A DNA stretch of 64,000 nucleotides, taken from positions 9,114,001 to 9,178,000 of the forward strand of contig OZ059899.1 of assembly GCA_964057225.1 (NCBI GenBank), written 5' to 3'. The first letter of the stretch is position 1; each line of letters starts with the position of its first letter. The stretch is from Auanema rhodensis (taxonomy: Eukaryota > Nematoda > Chromadorea > Rhabditida > Rhabditidae). Below, piece by piece: positions 11,225-18,084 of this stretch. Position numbers and translations under genes: made by a program. The notes below the pieces were generated by a model that was not told the DNA's origin, did no database searches, and saw only the letters and a program-made list of their open reading frames with translations.

Positions 11225-11873
11225 TTAAACACTAAACACATTTCTGGCAACATAAACAATAGGGTTCTCCGCTGTTATATCAGATAGTATACGCTGCTTC
11301 TCACTTGTTAAAGGATGATTGTCAATCAGTAAATGACTATAGGGAGTAGACATTGCATCATCATACGCCTCTAGAGCATTTTTGAAACGTGGCCCAAATA
11401 ATTGCTGCAGACAATTACGTATTTGTAATATATCTGAATGACTTTTCATCAGTATTATATATGTACTATTGATTCGACTGGTCCTGTCCAGTTGAAATGC
11501 CGCTTGCACAAGATTAAACACTGCCAAATTCCAGTGATGAGCCCATACTGAAAAATGTTGTTGAGTAATTCCTTTGCTGCTTTATTCGATAAAAAAAAGT
11601 TCATCAAATCATCCAGCACTAGTATAGTATTTACTCCCTTTTGTTCTTTTATCAAATCAGGATCAGGAGGCCCTTGAATAATTATTAAACGCTCATCATT
11701 TATTGGTACACCTGACGATGACCCACATTGACTGAACCAGAATATTCTATCAATGGGGACGTTGAGAAAAACTTTTCAGTATTTTCACATATGTGCTTTA
11801 TGAGGGTTGTTTTACCGCATTGGGTAGCACCTATTACAGTTGTCTGACTGGGTAGTTTGAAGCTGAAAACCAT
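11225..11873 (-). pseudogene. Genome-packaging ATPase (FtsK/HerA-like), two frame breaks
   Basis: In viruses of this kind the enzyme pumps DNA into the capsid. The Walker A motif GATQCGKT is encoded near 11806-11829 and Walker B (ILVLDDLM) near 11597-11620. A HHW-containing segment and an N-rich sensor-like segment follow. The first ATG is at 11871-11873; an open extension to 11906 lacks ATG and begins beside an acceptor-like GCATTTTAG. The frame is broken twice, near 11767-11771 and near 11551-11555. Each break lies in a run of five T (coding strand), and the homologous frame resumes at once, so these are single-base slips and not introns. Either real decay or homopolymer errors in the assembly. 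It diverges from the penton gene, which starts 79 bases away. Confidence 0.8.
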
Positions 11874-11952
11874 AATCAACCACTCGTAAATGTACCTAAA
11901 ATGCAAATGATTTCATTTGCAATAGTGTACACGTATCAAGTGGTGGTTTGTC

Positions 11953-12810
11953 ATGGATGATTTTTACATTACTCTTCCATCATCAGTTGACTCTGAAAAA
12001 AGTAATACATCATCAGTGTTTCTTACCAGATTACCTGAAACACTAAGGCTACGCAATAATAGATATTGCATTGGGCTGACAGACATCATTTTTCCTTGTT
12101 CTATATTAAATGTTCAAAAAGATTTATCTTATACACTACGTTTTTCCAATAGAAAATTTATTCTACACTTGCCTAAAGGCAACTATGCAAATGGTGATGA
12201 AATAATACGCGGAATCAATGCTGGAAGAGAATCATTTATCGCCAACAATACAAAGCCTCTTGGAGCTGAGGAAGAAGCACGTATAAAATGTTTAATAGAT
12301 AAAGATGAAGATGTAAAAAAATGGTATAATAATCGCCAGGCTGAGGCTAAGCTAGTGGAGGAAATGCTCGCAGACGCCACATTTCAGTTTAACAAAACAT
12401 TGCAGCGCATAGAGTTTGTAACAAGCAAGCGACTATTAATGAATGCAACGCTTGGTGATGATTTTGCATATTTTCTTGGTTTTGAAAATAAAAACATCAA
12501 CGATACAATAATAGCCAGGCGTCCCAATGATTTTTCAAATAACATTAATACAATGTATATATATTGTGATATTGTAGAATATTCCATTCTTGGTAATGTG
12601 AAAGCTAATTTACTTGCATGTTTGCCTGTACCACCTCCTACTGAATTTGGTAAAATGATTGCCAAAACATTTAATCCTATTCGTTATGTACCAATCACTA
12701 GACAAACACTCGATACCATACGTATTGAAATTTTAGATGAATTTTGTCGTCCTATGCATTTTAATAATGGTTCTACAGTTGTTACATTGCATGTTAAAAA
12801 TATGAAATAA
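11953..12810 (+). CDS. Penton-like minor capsid protein of Maverick
   Basis: The frame is intact, 285 residues, ATG start. The N-terminus DDFYITLPS matches the family's D.FY..LPS opening, and the C-terminus has the typical IRIEILDE..RPM.F.NGSTVVTLH pattern (about residues 257-280) of the Maverick minor capsid (single jelly roll) protein that forms capsid vertices. A charged, probably helical insert lies at about residues 95-140. It is the only structural gene here that looks complete. The TAA stop is inside an AATAAA (12806-12811), so poly(A) signal and stop overlap. It converges on the zinc-finger gene with five bases between stops. Confidence 0.88.
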   Translation: MDDFYITLPSSVDSEKSNTSSVFLTRLPETLRLRNNRYCIGLTDIIFPCSILNVQKDLSYTLRFSNRKFILHLPKGNYANGDEIIRGINAGRESFIANNTKPLGAEEEARIKCLIDKDEDVKKWYNNRQAEAKLVEEMLADATFQFNKTLQRIEFVTSKRLLMNATLGDDFAYFLGFENKNINDTIIARRPNDFSNNINTMYIYCDIVEYSILGNVKANLLACLPVPPPTEFGKMIAKTFNPIRYVPITRQTLDTIRIEILDEFCRPMHFNNGSTVVTLHVKNMK

Positions 12811-12820
12811 ACGTTTTATT
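12806..12820. promoter_or_regulatory. Back-to-back poly(A) signals overlapping both stop codons
   Basis: AATAAA on the plus strand at 12806-12811 overlaps the penton stop (12808-12810). AATAAA on the minus strand at 12820-12815 overlaps the zinc-finger gene stop (12818-12816). Two convergent genes thus share 15 bases of termination sequence. Confidence 0.6.
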
Positions 12821-13280
12821 CAACAGTTATACAATACCACATTTTTATTTTCGAAGGTTTAAAAGATAGTTTAGGGCAGTTTTGTTTGTCGCTCGGCTCG
12901 TGTTGTGAATGTTCTCCGTCACTATTGCTGCGGCATCTTTTTGATTGGGTTGAATGTACAAACTCCTCAGCTTTTTCAAAGGGTTTGCTGGTATCATTTC
13001 CATCACCATCTTCACCATTCGTTCCATTATTATTATGAATACGCCGAATATGACGCTCACAATTGAATCTTGTTCCAAAAGTTTCACTACAATGAGGGCA
13101 CAAACGTCTACGAACACCATCCAAATGTCCATATTTTTGAATAAAGTCAGCATTGCTGATATAATTGTTACATATGGGTTGAATCCCTGCATGCCTTTTC
13201 AAAACGTGATCACTAAAATGTTTGGTTGAAGAAAATATTTCCTTGCATGTACCACAATATTTGTTACATAAAAGTTCCAT
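12816..13280 (-). CDS. Two-finger C2H2 zinc-finger protein (Maverick cargo)
   Basis: The protein is 154 residues from ATG 13278-13280; a longer open frame to 13310 starts only with TTG. Two fingers of the form C-x2-C-x12-H-x4-H are visible: CGTC...HVLKRH near residues 9-30 and CPHC...HIRRIH near residues 61-82. A Gly/Asp-rich acidic linker and a basic, Ser-rich tail follow (SKRCRSNSDGEH). The C-terminus is WYCITVE. It probably binds nucleic acid, but I recognise no specific family. It lies in the Maverick gene block on the strand of ATPase and protease. The frames at 12845-13192 (-) and 12954-13229 (+) are shadows. Confidence 0.72.
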   Translation of the reverse strand: MELLCNKYCGTCKEIFSSTKHFSDHVLKRHAGIQPICNNYISNADFIQKYGHLDGVRRRLCPHCSETFGTRFNCERHIRRIHNNNGTNGEDGDGNDTSKPFEKAEEFVHSTQSKRCRSNSDGEHSQHEPSDKQNCPKLSFKPSKIKMWYCITVE

Positions 13281-13321
13281 TAGAGGAAAATGAAAAACGA
13301 CCACACGCAATCAACCCACTT

Positions 13322-13492
13322 TTATATAATGAGCAATAATATGACTAGTGTTGTACAAAAGCCCAATCCCAATGCTATACCTTTAATAAATGGCACTGAA
13401 ATACATTTCAACATTCTCCTGTATAAAGGCGCTGGTTTAGATTGCTCCAACGTGTATTTGACACATAATTCACAGTGACAAGGAATATTCAT
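13322..13492 (-). CDS. Small Cys-rich membrane protein (tentative)
   Basis: The 56-residue frame runs from ATG 13490-13492; the open frame extends to 13528 only with a TTG. The N-terminus has Cys-His-Cys residues (CHCELC) and the C-terminus is one hydrophobic segment of about 19 residues (GIALGLGFCTTLVILLLII) ending at the stop, like a tail anchor. It sits between the zinc-finger gene and the protease fragment on the same strand. A plus-strand ATG frame at 13290-13478 overlaps it almost completely and only one is likely real. I recognise no homologue. Confidence 0.4.
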   Translation of the reverse strand: MNIPCHCELCVKYTLEQSKPAPLYRRMLKCISVPFIKGIALGLGFCTTLVILLLII

Positions 13493-13533
13493 AACTGACC
13501 ACGTAATGTAGCAGGTTATTAATGACAAATTTC

Positions 13534-13833
13534 TTATATAGTAGCCAATTTATAGTCGAATACTTTATGCATAAACGCTTTAATAAAGACATCATCATTT
13601 TTCAATAGTTTAAAAAATGAACAAATGCTTTCAAATGAATTACCAGCCGACAACATTAGTATTACAAATACCACATAGCCACCACAAGTGTATTCAATTA
13701 TGCGTTGTGGTTTGCAAGTATTAATTTTTACCTTTTTATATTTTGCCAGATAATTTTGAATGTACTTGTTCATTTTATATCCCAAGCTACAGAAAAAATA
13801 GGCTTGCTTGTTACGGACAAAGATGACCTGCAA
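13534..13833 (-). pseudogene. Adenain-like cysteine protease, C-terminal part
   Basis: Maverick and adenovirus proteases cut capsid precursors using a His-Asp/Glu-Gln-Cys set. Only the C-terminal half is present, about 99 codons without ATG. The PQ motif carrying the oxyanion Gln is near residue 43 and the nucleophile Cys is in TCGGYVV near residue 50. An AYFFCSLGY segment corresponds to the family's FFDSFG, with Cys where the catalytic acid is expected (residue 15). The catalytic His region is missing: upstream sequence is polymerase. It starts just after an acceptor-like TAATTGCAG. Truncated, and probably inactive because of the changed acid. Confidence 0.7.
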
Positions 13834-13841
13834 TTACTCAC

Positions 13842-14351
13842 CTCATAGCCATGATTGGCAACGGGGTCATAAGCATCGAGTAGATAGCGATGGCCATCTA
13901 CTCTCACTGCAAATTCGCCACCATTAAGCTTATGCATTAATGGGCGGCCCAATCCTTGTTCTAGCCATTTTATATACTTTATGGCTATTATACTCTGCTT
14001 TTGACCGGCATAATAACCAGTCTCGGGCAGAATACCCACTTGGTTCTCTTTAATATGATTCATTTTCAACTGTAATATAATAGTTTTGAAAATGCTTGTA
14101 TTTGAAAAAACTTGCCTGGAATAAAGAGAAACTGGCAAATGTCATACATTGTATGACAGGGTTCCAGCCAGTGGTGGCGGTTGCCAACTTCATGTAAACT
14201 TTCATACAGTTGGTTAAAATACGGACATCTGTCCTACAATATTCCAAAAGCTCTTCATCAAAATCAAACGCTCTTTGATTACGCTCTTCATACCAAATAT
14301 CGAATGAAGCTAGGTCTACCGACCAGTGCGTTTTATGCGTCGGTGTGACCA
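13842..14351 (-). pseudogene. Protein-primed DNA polymerase B fragment with GC-AG intron
   Basis: Two pieces match the Maverick family B polymerase. The first, 14351-14116, has the exonuclease III motif (ELLEYCRTDV, near 14227-14255). The second, 14069-13842, has the segment GYYAGQKQSIIAIKYIKWLE followed by HKLNGGEF and the YLLDAYD region. Between them lies a 46-base intron (14115-14070) with donor CAG|GCAAGT and acceptor ATTACAG; removing it keeps phase and puts the two conserved segments at the expected distance. The change of frame is therefore splicing and not decay. Exonuclease motifs I and II, the palm and the thumb are absent. The 3' end stops at a donor-like GAG|GTGAGT (13842/13841), abutting the protease piece. 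Confidence 0.72.
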
Positions 14352-14880
14352 CTATAATACACACTTTTTATAATGGTTATACGCTTTTAGTTTAAATATA
14401 AAAAATTTTTGTTTATAACTTTTTATAAATTTACTTTTCTTTAAATTATTTTTATTAATGTTTAAAAATAAATGGCATTTGATTTTTAAATATAAAGTTT
14501 TTTTTTTTCAACTTTGAAAAAACTTTTATAAACATTTGTTAATGTTAAAAAATAAATGAAAAGGTCAAGATTGTGTTTTATTATTTTACTAGTTCAAAAT
14601 GTTTGAAATATTTATAATTTGTAAGAATTCAAAATTGGTTGAAAGAAAGATAGATGAGGAAAGATAGATAGATAGTGAGATGAAATGTAAAGATTTTAAA
14701 ATGAATGCTGTTCAAAAGAATGAATATGTAAATTTCAAAATACTTGCAATTTGCTTGATAAAAGATATAGATTGAGATGAAGTGTAAAGATGAGAGAGAG
14801 AGAATTTTATGAATGCAATTGAAAAAGAGAAATAAATTTCAAAATGTTTTCAAAATATGCAACTGGAGCAAGAGAAAATT
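14352..14880. other. AT-rich stretch with microsatellites, no gene seen
   Basis: It contains GATA repeats (14649-14680), a GA run (about 14792-14806) and two or three diverged copies of a GAGATGAARTGTAAAGAT segment about 95 bases apart (near 14677, 14773 and, weaker, 14901). Long A/T runs fill 14385-14540. An acceptor-like TATTATAG (minus strand) sits at 14352-14359, just before the polymerase exon. Confidence 0.5.
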
Positions 14881-15344
14881 TCATGTTTCAAAAGATATAT
14901 TATGAAATGATATGTAAATAAAAGATCGCACCTCTATTTTACAGACATCGTTGAAAGCCGCTCCATATCCGACTTGCCCTCCACTGGTTGATGGGGTAGC
15001 GGGATCCCATTCTCTTAAAAAGAAAAAACTAATTGTTATAATTTTTAATATCGCTTACTCATCACTGTCATCCAAGGTTATTACTTCAATAACCCTTGAT
15101 GATGAGGGCCCACTGTTAAAAGTGGGTGATGTGGGCTCACAGAGCTCGATCCCACCAGCCTCGGCAAACTTTATACGTTTACTAAAAAACAAAATATATA
15201 TAAAGATTCAAAATATTGTTAAATTACCTGAGCTGATTAATCTCTTCATAATCAAATCCTAGCTCTTCACATAAACGTTTATAACTGAAAAAAGAAAAAG
15301 TTTACAAACAAATAATCAAAAAGACACAACCTATTAGCAGCCAT
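14881..15344 (-). CDS. Four-exon small acidic protein with SUMO-interacting-like motif
   Basis: This gene shows only when spliced. Exons on the minus strand are 15344-15331, 15284-15228, 15181-15059 and 15013-14881, giving 108 codons and a stop at 14881-14883. All three introns (46, 46 and 45 bases) are GT-AG with T-rich acceptors, and all phases fit. The ATG context is ordinary. The encoded protein has a polar N-terminus with a KRIKF basic patch (exon 3 start), then VIEVITLDDSDEE, a hydrophobic core followed by acids as in SUMO-interacting motifs, then a Pro/Ser/Thr stretch (WDPATPSTSG). The last 15-20 residues may be intron read-through, since GAG|GTGCGA at 14939 is a possible donor. I recognise no homologue; a role in modifying host SUMO or transcription is inference only. 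Confidence 0.5.
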
Positions 15345-15740
15345 TGTACCTTGATATAATGAATATATCAGTCTACACATTGCTGTTGGCATTGTAATTT
15401 GTTATGTAACATGGATTTGGGTACAGCTGTCAAAACTAACAGTTGCCATAAACTTTAAAATAAATAAGCTTATTGAATACATCTGTTTTTATTGTCCCCG
15501 TCGGATTAATTTTTGTTATTAGTTCTTATTAAATTAACTTTATGCGTTTCATTGAGGTCAGCGCAACTGTTTGTTAATCTTATTGTATTTACCTTCAATG
15601 TGTGCTCTATTTAGTTATTGTATTGTTATATTAGTAAAATAAAGTTTAAAACTAATCTTTTATTATAATTTGAAACTTTTACTTGTTAGAATAAATATAA
15701 TTAATAACAATTTGTAATTTCAAAAAGTAATAATTTAATG
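15345..15740. other. AT-rich intergenic region of the Maverick fragment
   Basis: No gene seen. It holds CAGCTGTCAAAA at 15424-15435 (listed separately) and, around 15517-15557, a degenerate relative of the 55-bp repeat that starts at 15741. Confidence 0.45.
15424..15435 (-). promoter_or_regulatory. TTTTGACAGCTG motif upstream of the spliced small gene
   Basis: On the minus strand this reads TTTTGACAGCTG, 80 bases upstream of the ATG at 15344. The same motif occurs twice, on the plus strand, before the core-peptide/capsid genes (16272-16283 and 16333-16344). Candidate common promoter element. Confidence 0.4.
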
Positions 15741-15895
15741 TCGTTCTTATCGAATTAACTTTCGATATGTGTTCCATTAAATTTTGGTATTTTATATCGT
15801 TCTTATCGAATTAACCTTCGATATGTGTTCCATTAAATTTTGTATTTCATATCGTTCTTATCGAATTAACCTTCGATATGTGTTCCATTGAATTA
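15741..15895. repeat. Three tandem 55-56 bp repeats, each with an inverted repeat
   Basis: Copies start at 15741, 15797 and 15852. Each contains the 7-bp inverted repeat TATCGAA-n6-TTCGATA (15748-15767, 15804-15823, 15859-15878). The second and third copies are almost identical and the first has ACT for ACC in the spacer. This could be protein-binding sites or a relic of a larger repeat. Confidence 0.75.
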
Positions 15896-16249
15896 CCCAT
15901 AACAAGTACGGTGAACAAAACGATATACATGCAAAAATTTTACTGTTCTTTAAAATAAAAACAATACAAACACAATACAATAAAAAATAAACAAAATAAG
16001 TAAACAAACATTATTAATAAATTTAATAAATAAATAAAATTTAAAAAACAAATTTACATATTTAAATATTTAAAATTTATAATTTTTATTTTTACTTAAT
16101 ATATTTAAAAATAATTAAAACTATATACATACATTTGAATAAACAAATTTAAAATTTGATTTAAAAAAAAAAAAAATCATGCTTTAAATCATGATTTTTA
16201 AATTTAAAAAAGTAAAATCCATGAACCATGATCCCAAAATATGATTTAA
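15896..16249. other. Very AT-rich non-coding stretch with a hairpin
   Basis: Long A/T runs with no gene. A perfect 10-bp inverted repeat AAAAATCATG/CATGATTTTT with an 8-base spacer lies at 16172-16199. Confidence 0.5.
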
Positions 16250-16344
16250 CAGCTGACGCTCAAAAATATGTTTTTGACAGCTGACGCGCCCCAAAAGTAT
16301 GTTTTTAGCAGCTGACGCCCCCAAAAGTATGTTTTTGACAGCTG
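16250..16344 (+). promoter_or_regulatory. Four evenly spaced CAGCTG sites before capsid genes
   Basis: CAGCTG occurs at 16250-16255, 16278-16283, 16309-16314 and 16339-16344, spaced 28, 31 and 30 bp. They sit in a degenerate tandem repeat of about 30 bp (CCAAAAGTATGTTTTTGACAG in overlapping pieces). CAGCTG is an E-box. The repeats also resemble splice acceptors (TTTTTGACAG), so either reading is possible. Confidence 0.5.
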
Positions 16345-16587
16345 TTTGGGGGCGTGGTTAGTAAATTTTGCACGGCTCTCTACTCACCGCTTGGCGGCCA
16401 GTTGCTAAAAACTAGCAATGAAATTGTTGATGGGGTGCTCAAGGGCGATAATATCAAGCAAACTCTTAAAACAGCCGGTCGGCAGGCTATACGAGATCTT
16501 ACCGATTTGGGCAAGCGGCGACGACGCAAAACCACAAAACCTCATAAGCGTCTGTGCATAACTCGTGAGCGGTCGTATCGTATTTAA
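16339..16587 (+). CDS. Basic core-like peptide preceding the major capsid gene
   Basis: The open frame has no ATG: it is open from 16339 after a stop at 16336-16338, and the first possible start is GTG at 16354. The C-terminal half is very basic (GKRRRRKTTKPHKR), after a segment GDNIKQTLKTAGRQAIRDL. A short basic protein directly before the major capsid gene is usual in adintoviruses/Mavericks and is compared with adenovirus core peptides. Its stop (16585-16587) abuts the capsid ATG. The frame begins right after TTTTTGACAG, which could be a splice acceptor for an exon I cannot find. Otherwise the start has been lost. Confidence 0.55.
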   Translation, partial: QLFGGVVSKFCTALYSPLGGQLLKTSNEIVDGVLKGDNIKQTLKTAGRQAIRDLTDLGKRRRRKTTKPHKRLCITRERSYRI

Positions 16588-17295
16588 ATGGCTAAATTGA
16601 TAGATTCAAAATCAGCACAAGCCCTTTTACCCAATATTAATTATAGTGACATACCGGCGTCGGCATTAGGTGTTGAATTCACTCGTACTGTACAAGTTCC
16701 TTTAAAAAATACTTTTCTTCCTCAAGGACCATGGGAATTTGTTATAGCCCAAAATTCCAAATCATTTCTTAATCTGAGAAGGTGTTGGTTAAATGTAAAA
16801 TTCAAAATTGTAACCACAAACGGCGATCCAGTACCAGACAACCTTGTTTTTGCACCATGCCAACAATTTGCAGCCAGTTTGATACACTCGTATCATTTAA
16901 AAATTGGTGATGTTAGCGTGTATGACTCTACCGTAAATCATGCCTACAAAACATATATTGAGAATATTCTAATGTATAGCAACGATGTTAAAGAGAGCAA
17001 ACTTGCCATAACAGGCTATTATGCGGATAGATATATAGATAATGCAGCCAGTCCTGGATTTAGAGCGCGACAAGGGCTTGTTAAAAATGGCATATTGTGT
17101 GAGATGGCTGCTTCCATCAGTATCGACTTATTCAATCAGGAACGACTGTTTGTAAACTATTCAAAAATGGAGCTAACTGCATATCCAAACCGTGATAATT
17201 TCTTAATTGACACACTGGGATGGAATAATGAAAGCAAGGATGCTGCAATGAAGGAGGAGTTTCCAAACCTGAAAATAGATATCAACGATGTGCAC
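16588..17295 (+). pseudogene. Maverick major capsid protein, N-terminal 236 codons
   Basis: The major capsid protein of Mavericks is a double jelly roll related to adenovirus hexon. The N-terminal jelly roll is visible: FVIAQNSKSFLNLRRCWLN at about residues 50-70, then the conserved YKTYIENIL-type segment near residue 125 and a DLFNQERLFVNYSKMEL segment near residue 180. ATG start. The frame is intact to codon 236 (17295), then runs into satellite/tRNA sequence and stops at 17323-17325 after nine foreign residues. More than half of the usual length is missing, so no functional capsid protein is expected. Confidence 0.85.
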
Positions 17296-17303
17296 TTGAA
17301 CAA

Positions 17304-17353
17304 GGCCGCGTGGCGCAATGGATAACGCGTCTGCCTACGGAGCAGAAGATTGT
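17304..17353 (+). pseudogene. 5' part of tRNA-Arg(ACG) interrupted by MULE
   Basis: Nucleotides 1-50 of the tRNA: acceptor 5' strand, D-arm, complete anticodon arm and variable loop. The MULE begins at 17354. The missing T-arm and 3' end lie at 21546-21577, beyond the transposon. The last nine bases (17345-17353, GAAGATTGT) are the target duplication. Confidence 0.92.
17345..17353 (+). repeat. MULE target site duplication, left
   Basis: GAAGATTGT, repeated exactly at 21546-21554. A length of 9 bp is normal for Mutator-like elements. Confidence 0.93.
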
Positions 17354-17533
17354 GGTAAACTGACAAGTTTACCAAACTTTAGGTTTACCAAACTAGGTTT
17401 ACCATGCAATAGACAAGTTTACCATAGTTATATGGTATACCAGGTTTACCAGGTTTACAAAAGCATACCTAATATTAATTTGTGAACACTTTGCAAGGTT
17501 TACCAAGTTTACCAAATTTATCAAGTATACCAA
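17354..17533 (+). repeat. MULE left terminal inverted repeat
   Basis: It matches the reverse complement of 21366-21545 with only a few differences. It contains about ten copies of a (G/A)GTTTACC(A) motif, including GGTATACC variants, in irregular spacing. Subterminal repeats of this kind often bind transposase. Confidence 0.92.
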
Positions 17534-18084
17534 AATAGATTAAAAAGAGTTTTGAGTATTTTGAAGAAGTTTCCAGGTATAACAAACAAATACGATAAAG
17601 ATATGAAAATGTAAGCTTTTTTTGAAATGATTGATGAGTAATTTTAAAAATATAAGTTTTAAAAAGATACAGTAAGAAAAGTCAAAATCTAAATCATCCT
17701 AATCTCAAAATTCTTGTAATCTGAAATAGAATCTATTATCAAAGAACCTTAATTCATATGAAATTTCTAAAATGTTTCAAGTAGACTAATATAGAACAAT
17801 TAAATAAAAATAAATATTAATTTTTGACAAGATTGTCTTATAAGTGTTAAAAATATTGTTCATATTTAAGAAAAATATAACATGAGTTGATTATAACGCG
17901 TGTTGAACCCTCCGGTATACCATATTAATGACACCTACCATCAATTGGATGACAATTGAGCGTCATATATAGTTCATAAAAAAAGCAAAAATTGTGAACA
18001 TCATCTAAAACATGAAAAATAATTTGATTTTATCAAACCAATTTTAAACTTCAAGTTTAACGCAACCTTCTCAATCTTTCAATC
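17534..18084 (+). promoter_or_regulatory. MULE 5' non-coding region and putative promoter
   Basis: An internal GGTATACC at 17914-17921 copies the inverted-repeat motif. A 7-bp inverted repeat TCAATTG-n5-CAATTGA lies at 17941-17959, and a TATA-like CATATATAG at 17964-17972, about 113 bases before the ATG. The rest is AT-rich without an evident gene. Confidence 0.4.

Larger units (their letters stand above)
10500..17295. mobile_element. Maverick/Polinton (adintovirus-like) fragment, truncated at both ends
   Basis: The gene set is typical of Mavericks: packaging ATPase, penton-like minor capsid, adenain-type protease, protein-primed polymerase B and the start of a double-jelly-roll major capsid gene. 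Left end: the last small gene runs into satellite at 10499. Right end: the capsid gene stops after codon 236 and continues into satellite at 17296, 8 bp before a tRNA. Integrase, terminal repeats and most of the polymerase are missing, and the protease and polymerase pieces abut at about 13840. It is therefore a relic or a rearranged piece. The genes use the same 45-46-base introns as the MULE, so the element is adapted to a host with this splicing style. Confidence 0.9.
17296..17353 (+). repeat. Satellite scrap between Maverick and MULE
   Basis: Only 58 bases of satellite: the 8 bases before a tRNA (TTGAACAA) and tRNA nucleotides 1-50. Confidence 0.9.

Noticed and set aside
11551-11771. Introns as explanation of the ATPase frame changes
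   Set aside because: Conserved sequence continues directly on both sides of each break, and donor/acceptor pairs in range either lead to a stop or remove the Walker B motif.
12183-12665. Minus-strand frames inside the penton gene
   Set aside because: Shadows of an intact, recognisable plus-strand gene.
13290-13478. Plus-strand ATG frame opposite the small membrane protein
   Set aside because: It lies against the strand of its neighbours, has no hydrophobic or conserved segment, and overlaps the better minus-strand candidate. Not fully excluded.
14951-15262. Plus-strand frame of 103 codons
   Set aside because: Antisense to the spliced minus-strand gene and it crosses its introns.
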